From Epithemia pelagica (lineage: Eukaryota; Bacillariophyta; Bacillariophyceae; Surirellales; Surirellaceae): a stretch of DNA of 64,000 nt. Shown here one piece after another: positions 11,724 to 21,700 of the stretch. Made by a program: the position numbers and the translations under genes. The DNA lies in the NCBI GenBank assembly GCA_946965045.2, contig OX337231.1, positions 2,852,001 through 2,916,000 on the forward strand, read 5' to 3'. Under the pieces are notes generated by a model that saw nothing but the letters and a program-made list of their open reading frames with translations, had not been told where the DNA came from and did no database searches. Position 1 is the first letter of the stretch; the number at the start of each line of letters is the position of its first letter.

Positions 11724-13121
11724 ATGGCGATGGCTGATGATATCTCTTCTGCTTCGTCTCCTTGCCTCTTGCAGGTTCTTCCACAAATACGAAAGGAGCA
11801 TGCACGTCATATAAAGATATCAAGCTCCTTGCCCTCGCTCATTTCCGAATCTTCCAAAACACACGCGACTGAAACAGAGCACAAAGCTGCCCATGGTGTG
11901 TGCCTCGTATGTCGTCGACATGAAGCGCGTTACACTTGTCCTCGGTGTGAGATCCCCTATTGTTCGCTTGACTGCTATCGCGTACACGACAGTTCCAATG
12001 GAGGAAAATCACTTGCAGGAGGCTGTACCGAGGCATTCTATCAGGACCGCGTGTCGAACGTTGTCAATCTCGAAGCGAAGGAACAAATTCAACACACCCA
12101 AAATATGATTCAAAGAATATACCAAAACCGGAAAGAACAGAATGAGTTGATTGGTGAATCTGAACTTTCAGAATCACGTGTAACTGAGGGCGTTTCGCAA
12201 GCGCAGCTTCTATCTTTTCTTCAAGCGCTGGAAGAAGGACATACTCTCGAAGAATTGCACACAATGGTGTCTTCATTTTCTCCCTATTTTCAACGTGATC
12301 TAGACCATGCCATTCGCAGCGGTCATGTTCAAGAGTGGATAATTGAGCCCTGGCATCCGTGGTGGAAACCCGAGCTCGTGATGGAGGGGGACTTGGGAAC
12401 GGTGAACAATCCCATGAACGACGAAGAGCAGAATGTCAAGACCTTGGACGATCGCATTGTGGAAGATATCAAGCCCTTTTCTGAGTTACGCCCCAACTCC
12501 AGGGGGAGTGACCTTGTCCAAACGGTCGATCTGAGCCACAACCTAGTAGACATATTGTTTACTGTTGTGGCTGTTCTTCAGCTTTTCCACGGAGTAAGAA
12601 ATGCTGCTTGTTTTGACAATTGTATTGACGCTGCAGAAACCATGATTAATGCTTCACCTGTTTTGTCCCAAGATGCAAGATGGGAGTGCCTTGAGGAGGT
12701 CTTAGTTGCCCTCTCATGTGCCCCACCCATCACTGCTTCAAGCGATAATCAAGGAGACAATCTGCAGCATCCATCGTGGTGCGCTCGCACCGATTTGCTT
12801 CGAGACGTTGCGCTGATATTGCACGGCAAATTTCGATTGGTAGCCAGAGCCTTGTTTGAGGCCACGGACATTCTCCAAAGTGCCATATCCGTTTATTCCA
12901 GCAACAAACAGGCTAAAGACAAGAACAAAAAGTCGCCTCATTGTGGCATCACTAGAACGCAGCTGAAGAGAATTCTCAAAAAGATTCAATTCTTTCTGTC
13001 CTGGACTCGACATTATCAGAATCGACATCACGACGAAGATCCATTACCCTTTCTTGCCGAAAAAATTGAGATTTGGATTGCGGAATGGAACGTAGAAAAT
13101 GCTATGTCTGCGACTACGTGA
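11724..13121 (+). CDS. ZNHIT2-like HIT zinc-finger protein
   Basis: A single-exon 465-aa protein. A HIT-type zinc finger lies at about residues 58-100: CLVCRRHEARYTCPRCEIPYCSLDCYR spacing, then a later Cys (AGGCTEAFY). HIT fingers act in assembly of chromatin-remodelling and snoRNP complexes. The ZNHIT2 subfamily, which binds the R2TP/RUVBL machinery, also has a Trp-rich 'PWHPWWKPE' segment followed by a helical domain with 'LVDILFTVVAVLQLFHG'. Both are present here, so ZNHIT2 is preferred over other HIT proteins. It is convergent with the dynamin gene downstream, 174 bp between stops. The HIT finger is certain and the subfamily fairly likely. Confidence 0.82.
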   Translation: MAMADDISSASSPCLLQVLPQIRKEHARHIKISSSLPSLISESSKTHATETEHKAAHGVCLVCRRHEARYTCPRCEIPYCSLDCYRVHDSSNGGKSLAGGCTEAFYQDRVSNVVNLEAKEQIQHTQNMIQRIYQNRKEQNELIGESELSESRVTEGVSQAQLLSFLQALEEGHTLEELHTMVSSFSPYFQRDLDHAIRSGHVQEWIIEPWHPWWKPELVMEGDLGTVNNPMNDEEQNVKTLDDRIVEDIKPFSELRPNSRGSDLVQTVDLSHNLVDILFTVVAVLQLFHGVRNAACFDNCIDAAETMINASPVLSQDARWECLEEVLVALSCAPPITASSDNQGDNLQHPSWCARTDLLRDVALILHGKFRLVARALFEATDILQSAISVYSSNKQAKDKNKKSPHCGITRTQLKRILKKIQFFLSWTRHYQNRHHDEDPLPFLAEKIEIWIAEWNVENAMSATT

Positions 13122-13295
13122 TGGTTTATCTCGTATCCCCTGCGAAGAACAAGTATGACTAGAGGTTGTCCGAAGTTATTGTAAATTGTAATGTCTTTGA
13201 CTCTATTTATGGTTTACATGCCCTACAACCAAGAAAACTATATGCTTGAATTTGACGAAGTCACTGGTCCAATATCCCCAAGAACAATGCCGTCT

Positions 13296-16251
13296 TTATC
13301 TTGTGACGTCGCCCAGGGTACTGGAATACCGTCGAGGCTTACGTGCAAATACGGAATCATCTTCTTCTTGTTTATGTTTCATCATTTTGGAACATAATCG
13401 GAACTTTTCTTGCAGCGCTTTATTCGCGATGCATTCATTCTTCAGGTCTGCCTGAGCTTGTTCCAGTGATCTTCGTGCGCTCGCAAGATCAAATACATCC
13501 GTGATGCCGCCTTCTCCCTCATATAAGTTCTGTAACTCTCTCCGAATGAACCGATTAAACTCATCAACAAAAGGAAGCATGAAGTAGCAATTAAATTTGG
13601 TGATCACAGTTCTGCAAAACTGCTCTCTCCACGATGAAACAATGTGCTGGACGAGGCCACCGACGACGAGATTGGTTCGGCCTGCATTTCGTGACATGAA
13701 AGCTTCTTCCATAAGCTGCACAAGGTTTTTATAGTCCCGATCACCTGTAGAGCTAGCGACGGGAGTAAGAGGAGCCTGATTCGCAACTGTACCCGAGTCA
13801 GAATCTCCTCCAGCTTGTTCCCCTGATGCCTTGCCATTGTCATTCTTTTTCGATGCTTCTAGCGCCACTTGATAAACTGCCACCATATCGGTTTGGTCAG
13901 GCAGGGCACGACTAAGAGCACCACTGCTCCTTTCATCAAGGTTCCAGGTAACATATCTTGTTATTGAAATCATGTCGTCTCGGCATTTGGTCATGGCCGA
14001 GTTGGAGCAGCGTTGGACAAACTTCTCAAAGATGCTGCGAATCAACTGTCGGAATTGAGGATTGAGCGAAATATCAGTGGCTTGTTCCATTGTGTCGTCA
14101 GGTTCGTCATCTCCATCCATTGTGTAGGATTGTAGTTTTGCTCTCTCACGATTCTCCCGAATCATGTACTCCGTCACTGGGGCAAGGCGATTCATGACAT
14201 GACTCATTCGCATTTGCAGCCGAGCAAGCATGGGCTCAAAAGAGACACGAGCCTTCTCCAGCGCAATTGTACAAGATGCATGAAGGAAATTGACACCGTC
14301 GTGAGACTCCCCGATTCCGGCAGCGTTGGCAATCTCGTCTTCAGTAATTGTAGGAAACCGAAGGCATCGTACAGCCAAGTGAAATTCTCGCAGTGTGCGA
14401 TGGTATTGGGAACCTCCATAGAGCTTATGTTCTCGGTTTCCAACATCGGTATCAATGAGTCTGTCCCACGTTCGGTCAGAGACACCCATGGGGCATCCTT
14501 GAACATCGTGGAAGGATCCCCCATTCATCGTCTCTTGTCGCAGTGTCTCACCAAATAGAGTGGTTGGTGCGACAATGGTACCCTGAAGTGCTTTTCGCAA
14601 GCAGGTACAAAACTCATCACAAAAGGCATCGGCGCCGGCTCGGAGACGTTCCACCGAGAGGGCTTCCAATTCCCGTTCACATGCTTTGAGACGCTTCTCT
14701 GTATTGGCATATTCGGCTTGAAGCATTGGGATGATTTTTTGAACGTTGCGACGGTAGCATTCGTCGACTCGCTTTTCTAAAAAGGTCCTCAACTTGGCCA
14801 ATCCAACGCGATTCATGATTCCATTCGCTCCGGCCGCTTCCCCGGCTTTGCCAATGCGCTTCAATCGTTGGTGGACCTGCGCACGGTCACTGGTTTCGGC
14901 CTCAGAGCAAGCCTCGACAAACTGCTCATCTGTATCAAACATGTAATCTACCGAACTATCATCGTCGGCACTGGACGCTCGACCAACACGGCCACTCGGA
15001 ACCGATGTGAAAAAGGGACCACCGAGTTTGTGTGGTGAGACTCGATCCAATATGGGAGCACGGATAAAATCTTCCGTGTCTGACGGTGTCCCAAACTGAG
15101 GAATTCTCGTATCGAATTTCGTATTGACAATGACAGTTCGCGAAAGATCAGGATCGGCTTTTTGTACAATCTCCCTCGTTGCACCATGCTTCCAGTCATT
15201 TGTATCCTCTACACAGAGAATAATATAGTCCTCGCATTTCATTTTGTCAACCACCAGTCGTTCGGCTTCTTTGGCAGAAGCTTGCAATGCTCGTTGTTGT
15301 GCCATGGCACCTCCTCCACTGGGTTTGTTTTTGGGCACACGTGGTGCCGCAATCAAACCGGGTGTGTCAATAAGAATCATGTTTGGACAGTGTTTGTACT
15401 CCATACGAATGTTGATTTCACGAGGATCAAAGGACCGCATTGGATCACGTTCGAGTCGTCGATTCTCCTTATCAATGTATTCCTGAATTTCGTCCAATCT
15501 CATGGAACGTTCAATACCATCGTCACCCACCAAGTACCAACGAGGCTCGTGATGTTTGGGGTTATATTGCATTCGAAGGGCCACTGGACGTCGAGTCTTG
15601 GTCCCTCCACCAACCTGATTGAACTGAAATCCCATAATGGCTTCAATCAAAGCTGATTTTCCAGAAGACTGGTGACCAACAACTACCACTGCTGGGGCGT
15701 CAAAGGGTTTGTCATATTCCTACAGGAATCGATCGGAATTCACAGTCAGCTTTGGGGTGACCATAGACCTTTCTCACACTAGTGCTCGTTTCACTTACCT
15801 GAGCAAGTGTATGAAGTTGATTGTAAGCATCGTAGAGTGTTCCCTTGCCAGTGCCGAACGAGGTTTGTTCACTTTCATCTTCTTGCAGGACGGCTGATCG
15901 AAGGGATGGCATGTCGAACTTCAGATCACCCTCATTGAGTTTGGATGCCTCTTCCCGAATGCTTTTCAATTCAGCTTGAAAGTCTTCAGGATCCAGGTCA
16001 TCTTCCAAGTTAAAGTAATCCGATTCTGGAAGGCCTTTGGACAATTCTTCCTCGTTCTCATTGTCCCATCGAGAAGTGGACGACGACCGTGCCGATTTAG
16101 GCTTGAATGCCGATGGATTGTTGCCGAGGAATCCCCAGTTTCCTCTATTATTGCTCCCCGAATTTTGTGCTGTCACCAAGTTCACGGAGACGAACCACCA
16201 TGTGAAAAGGACACAGGATAGCCTTATTCGTTGCGTTGACAACCTGTCCAT
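13296..16251 (-). CDS. ARC5/DRP5B-like plastid-division dynamin with signal peptide
   Basis: Two exons on minus (16251-15799 and 15719-13296; 79-bp intron, GTAAGT donor, TGTAG acceptor, phase 0) give 958 aa. ARC5/DRP5B GTPases constrict the outer surface of dividing chloroplasts. The match is strong: 'LYDAYNQLH' before the intron, then VVVVGHQSSGKSALIEA (P-loop, residues ~162-178), GFQFNQVGGGTKTRRPVAL, EYKHCPNMILIDTPGL (G3), and TVIVNTKFDTRIPQF (G4). A helical stalk region and C-terminal coiled segment follow. Unlike the plant protein, exon 1 encodes a hydrophobic signal peptide (residues ~8-28, ending near VTAQN) and an acidic linker. There is no phenylalanine at the predicted cleavage site, so delivery across the outermost membrane but not into the stroma is plausible. 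Confidence 0.9.
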
Positions 16252-16862
16252 TGTGATGTTGTTGTCGTAGTTGTGGTTTGGAATGTTGATTTGAGAAAAA
16301 AAAGACAATTTGACTTGGGGGGAATTTATGGCCGTCTCGTCTTTTTGAAAGGGTGGAGCCACTGACGAGTTTGAAGTAAATGCGCGCCCTGGAAAGGCCG
16401 GCGGAAGGAGCTTAAGAAATCCACGCACCGGGCAGGCTGGAATGTCACGGCGGGCTCGAAGACACGCCGCATCGGGGATTTGAACATTACCATTCGAAGC
16501 ATTTCAAAAGATGAAGACGGACGGAGCATGACAGGACACATGTCATGCGTCGAGCGGTGACGCGCGCCACACAAAGTGTCCATGGACATACGTGAGATCA
16601 ATTCGCGACTTTTTGATATGTTTGATCGCTTCACTACCTACCTTCATAACAACGAACATTACGAGTTCTTAGGCAGGTTAGCGACTATACGACTATACAT
16701 GATCACGGCATGTCAGTCGAGCCCTGTTTTCCAAATCAACCATTCCCGGAGACCCCTCCCTCGACATTGGCATTTCAGATTCATGAGATGAGATGGAGTG
16801 GGTAATGTGATCACAGGAAGGATTCCTGATCGTGTCTGTGAGTTCATATGCCATGCACCAGC
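16252..16862. other. Intergenic region upstream of the dynamin gene
   Basis: A 611-bp gap between the dynamin start and the last exon of the next minus-strand gene. It holds the dynamin promoter. The short open frames present lack domains and are not supported as genes. Confidence 0.4.
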
Positions 16863-18022
16863 TTACAAAAAGTTTGGAAAGTCGGGAAAGATTTTGAAAT
16901 GGACAAATTTGATCAAAATATATCCTGATGCCCAGACCACCAGGTATCGACCCACAAAGAAATCGAGTGCGTCCGAGAATGCACGCACAACCTAAAGCAA
17001 TGTCGTTTTGTCAGAGGCAACGAGCGCCACAAGGTTTTCACCATATATCAAGATGGACTTACTCCCAATACCTGTCCCAGTAACTTGACCAAACCGCTCA
17101 CAACAACAATAATGAAATTGAGTGGTCCTTGCTTTAAAATGTTGATTTCGATTTCTTCTTCATCCGACGGACCAATCACACGCGTCTTGAAGGGTCCAAA
17201 GCCAATATCCAACGTCACTGGTTTTCCCAAGGCTCGGTCATAGAAAAAGCCTCCAAACAAGCGCGATGGGAGGCCAATCAAAAAGTCCGTGTAGGTTACA
17301 ATCACCGTGATAATCTTGGTCGAACCAATCAAAATAAAAGTGGCAGTCAAGGCAAAGATGGTACCAGCAATAAAGGTCTCGACAGTTTCGTGTAAGGGTA
17401 GCACCCAGCTAAAGCCGTTCTTCGCAATAAAGGGGCCTACGGCTTCATTGAAGAAACTTTCCACAACACAGAGTTCCAGACGCACTCGTAGCAATCCACC
17501 AGCAATCAAGGGTTTGTATTCCTGGGCATTCTCCTGTCCAATCACTGCTTCGGCCGTCTTCTGTGCCACACGATACAGACCATCCGCAGTTGGACAGACA
17601 GGTTGGAAAGTCTTTGGATCCAAGCTTCCTTTTGCAGGTTCAATTACCATCTGAAAATCATCCGCGCGGGCTTGTAGTGGTTTTGTCACTAGAGCCATTG
17701 AGGAGAAAGCCAACGGTGCCGATGGGTTCCTACTATCTCGAGAATCTTCCTTTGTTGGCAATCGTTTCCATCCACTTGAAAAGGCCGACTCATGATCATA
17801 ATCTTCGGCAATTCCCATCGGGTCGAACGTCCTGTCTTTCACGATAGTTCCTCTGCGCGCAGCCGCCAATGGTGCAGACATGGTTGGCTTCGACAAGGAC
17901 GATCTCGTTGCACCCGAAGGCTGAAAGGCCTCGCTTTCTGGAAGAAGAAATGAAACAGACATCAGAGCTAGCACAAGGCCAGGGGACACCCGTCCCAATG
18001 ATGAGTAGGAAGGATTTCTCAT
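16863..18022 (-). CDS. Plastid-targeted membrane protein of unknown function
   Basis: Two exons on minus (18022-17063 and 16991-16863) with a 71-bp intron (GTAAGT donor, TTTAG acceptor, phase 0) give 362 aa. Without splicing the frame runs only four codons further and stops. The second exon supplies a membrane-like end (RYLVVWASGYILIKFVHFK). The N-terminus is a signal peptide followed by SEAFQPSG, an ASAFAP-type plastid site. A basic transit region follows, then RADDFQMV, which resembles a second cleavage site after SSMALVTKPLQARA. Residues ~205-260 and ~300-362 hold hydrophobic segments, including ETFIAGTIFALTATFILIGS. No family was recognised. A thylakoid or envelope membrane protein is the safest description. 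The 5' LTR of a copia element begins only 128 bp upstream of its start. Confidence 0.72.
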
Positions 18023-18144
18023 GGTGATTCTTCGACTGTGTATCCGAAATCAGAATTCAAAAGCCATTGGACTTGGACGTCGTGATGCCAAGACGACCAC
18101 CAAACATCAGAGAAAGATACGGCGCGGAGCGCGCGCGGCAGCCG

Positions 18145-18149
18145 ACGAT
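18145..18149. repeat. Copia element left target-site duplication
   Basis: ACGAT directly before the 5' LTR, identical to ACGAT directly after the 3' LTR at 26809-26813. Confidence 0.9.
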
Positions 18150-18478
18150 AGTCAGAGTTAAATAGGACGGGAAGATCTCGGAGAGGTCTGACCGCCAACG
18201 AACTAACCCGTGGGAAAACTACCCTCCCACGGATTTCCTAACATAACCATGCGGGAGTCTAATGTTCCTATGATTTAGGTCAAGTCATGGATGAAATGAA
18301 CCAGACAAGGAACGAATAATAGACGACCTTGGAAAAGCAAAGTTCTAGAATAAACAACCTTATAATATCATCAGAACAACTTTGCTAAAGCAACTTGTTC
18401 GTCAAACTTGCTACAGAGGACTGATCAACTCTGTAGCGAGCCCAGTGGTATTGCCTAGTTTACTTGCGTACTCTGATT
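18150..18478 (+). repeat. 5' LTR
   Basis: A 329-bp repeat, identical to the 3' LTR except at 18162 (A here, C at 26492). It begins AGTCAGAGT and ends ACTCTGATT, so the ends form a short imperfect inverted repeat but lack the usual TG...CA. A TATAATAT stretch near 18361 may be the promoter. Confidence 0.95.
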
Positions 18479-18491
18479 GGTTATTGAGCCC
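18479..18491 (+). promoter_or_regulatory. Candidate primer-binding site
   Basis: GGTTATTGAGCCC directly follows the 5' LTR. It resembles the complement of the initiator tRNA-Met anticodon arm (GGTTATGAGCCC), used by several copia elements, with one extra T. The position is right; the tRNA assignment is inferred. Confidence 0.5.
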
Positions 18492-18789
18492 AATTGTTGT
18501 TTCTAACAATTGCTTGCGCTTCCTTTTGTCGCCCTGGAGATTGTTGAGTCGACGCAGCATCTCCTTCCCTTTGCCTCGCACCGAGAGCCCGTTCCCGAAC
18601 CGTTCCCTTGCACCAGCCAACTGGTAGCCTCCTTCCAAGCTGTCGGACCAACAAGAGTCTCCGACCTACAGCCTTGGCAGTTTCTCCTTCCCCGAATACG
18701 ACGAAGAAGAAATCCTTTTGACCGACGATTCCGCCGCCGAAGACGACGAGCCAGAGATTGTTGAGATACCGTTGATTGTTGAGCCAAAC

Positions 18790-21700
18790 ATGTCTGCTCC
18801 TGCACCACCTCCTCCGCCAACAACAACTACTACCTTCCGTCCGACGAAACCCATCATGGGCGATCTGATTCAGACCGATGAAACCAAGTGGGCCGTTTGG
18901 ACCGGTGGTAAGCCGAATGCCACCTGGACTGGCCTTGATTCGTCCGCTGCCACCCACGACAAGACCCCCTTTCAACGACGCTTCGCCAAGGACGCTTCCG
19001 CCTTTGAAGCCCGATGTGCCGGACTACCGCACCTGTTCAAGAAAGGACATAATCTGAATCAGTTTATGAAAGATATCAAGGAGACATTGGAGATTCGAGG
19101 TATGGACACCATTACTTACCTTGTTGACCCTGCCGATCCGACTGTGATGCGCAACATCATCTCCGAGCACACTCGCTTCACCGCTGAGTATGTTTCTACC
19201 GTTGCTGCCACCCAGAAGAAGAAGTATGACAGCTACGATGTGCAGAATGACACTGCTGCCATTCAAATGTTCAAGGCCTCTTTGGATTCGCGGCTCGTAC
19301 AACAAGTGAAGAATCGTCTCAAGCCTGACATGTGTTTTCTTGAAGCATGGATGATTTTGATCACGGTTGTCCAAACGGACTCCGTTGATAAGTACGACAA
19401 GCTCAAACAAGATATCAAGTCACGCACGCCGTTCCTCTACTCCGGACAGAACATCACGACTATGGCCCAGACTACTCGCGAGTCGTGTGATGATTTAGTT
19501 GCAGCTGGTTTCTTTGAGCAGTCGCTTGTCCTCACCATTCTCGAGTCGTTCTTGCTCGCAGATGGAAGTGAGTTCTACAAGCAGTCCCTTCTCCAGCTCC
19601 ACTCCAAGGTCCACTCCAAGATTTTGGATATCCGCTACAAGCACCACGATGACCAACAACGTGCTATGGAAGCCGATGGTATCTCCTACGATGATATCTG
19701 CCGTATTGCTGACGATCTCTACGTTACTGATGTAGCTAAAGGACGTTGGTCGCCCGCCGTTTCGAATCGAGACTCCAAGACTCCTGCCCGAGCCTTCTCC
19801 AATTTGTCCACTGTGCAAACTCTTGCTCTCCAGCAGCACATGACAAGCCGTCAATCTAATCGCCCGAAAAACAAGTCCAACTCATTCCAGTCGTCAAGCA
19901 ATCGCTCCCGTTCCTCCGGCAATCAATCCACCCATCGCTCCAACCGATCCCAGAGCGACAACAACAGCCGCAGTTCCAACCGCTCAAGTGGATCGACCAA
20001 CTGGCGTCGTGTCCCACCGACTGACCCCAACGAATCCACACGAGCTGTTGACGGTGTCACGTACTATTGGTGTGGTGTCTGTCGTCGTTGGACCACCAAC
20101 CATACCACTGAACAGCATTGCAGTGGCATGGGCAAGAACAACAAGAAGCCGCAGCGCCCCAAACCTCAAGCCAACACGTTTTGCACCGATGTATCCGCCT
20201 GGGCCGCCCGTTTTCCCTTGTACTCGCCCATCCGAAGCGTGCGCGCCGCAAGTCCACCCGTTGAATCCGACTCCTCTTCCGCTGGTAGCTCTGTCCCAGA
20301 CTCGTTCTGGGACAACTTCAGCAATGACTCCGCTGAAGACGACGACCATGTCAACGCAGATGCCTTGCCCGACCAAGCTTCCAACGATGTCCATGTCTTC
20401 CATGGAAACGACCTTGTTCCTGAATGGGCGATGGACGATGATGATGATTTCGCTGCCGACAATTCGAGCACCGACTTGCTCTCTTTGGATGCTGCTGCTC
20501 CAAAAGCCGACGATGATGCCAACTCCCATGACTCCACCATGTCCTGGACCAATGTTGATGATCTTGTGATGGACTCCAAGCCTTCAGCAACAACCCTCCA
20601 AGCCATGCCTGCTGCCTTCCCTTCTGTTGCCCGTCCCTCCGTTCAATTTGAAGATCCGTCGTCTTCCCCTGACACCTCGAAAGCCGACGATGCCAAACTA
20701 TGCGGTGAGGTACCTTCCGCTTCACTCCAGCACGACTGTGACACGTCTGCCGTACACGATTCGGTACAGTCTGCACGTTCCCCCACGTCTGTGCATGAAC
20801 CACCTTTGTCTCAACGTGACAAGGTTCTCTCTAGTGAATTCGTGTACGATGCCTGTACAGCCCTTCTGGAAAATTTGGATCTTACCGGTGACTTAACCGA
20901 CCCCAAGACTCAAGCGCCCGCCTCTCCGGACGAACTCGATGTCATGCTCTCCACAGCTTCCGAGTACCTACTTCATCTTCACACGGCTTGCGCTAAAGAA
21001 CCAGATTCTGCCTTGCGACAGGACCTACTAGACAAGATTCCCCTCCATCAGACACGTTTGAAACAGATTTGGCTATATGTGTTAGATCAAGAAATGACTT
21101 TCGGTTCTCCCTACCAAGACCGTCGTCCCCTTTTGTCTACCACGCACGACGCAGTTTGGCATTTGGCCAACGCTCCCCTACCAGTTTTCGATGCTGCGTC
21201 CTCGACTCCTTCTGACGCTCCTGACTCGAAACCACCCCCTGCGGAGCCCCAACCAAGTGACCATGCCGTTGAACTCTCGTCGTCGCCCATGCCTCCGACC
21301 AAGAAGCCACGTACTGATCCACATGCCACTTATCTCTGTTTCCTCAAGCATCCCAAGCTGAAGGTCACTCCCGTCGATTTCTCCGATGCTTTCACCTCTG
21401 TTCCTTTTGATCATGTGCCTGTGCCTCGTACAGTGTCTTTCCGTCCTCGTCGCTCCCCAAGTCCTCGTGTCCCTTCCCGTCGTCCTCGTGCTGTTCCATC
21501 CAAGGCCAAGCCCCAGCCGAAGCCGAACAAGAAGAAGAAGAAGTTTCACCGTCGCCGCTTCCATGCACAACGCCCACGACCACCACCAGTGCCTCGCCCC
21601 AAGCCGTTGCCACCCCATCTTCGTTGTCTCCAACGGCCTTACTTGCCTCCGAACTATGTGCCACCCCACCACGTTTCCAAGTCTACTGCGTGGTCCCTTG

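Noticed and set aside
16326-16634. 102-aa minus-strand frame upstream of the dynamin gene
   Set aside because: No domain, and it lies in the promoter region. It could not be joined to a neighbour by splicing.
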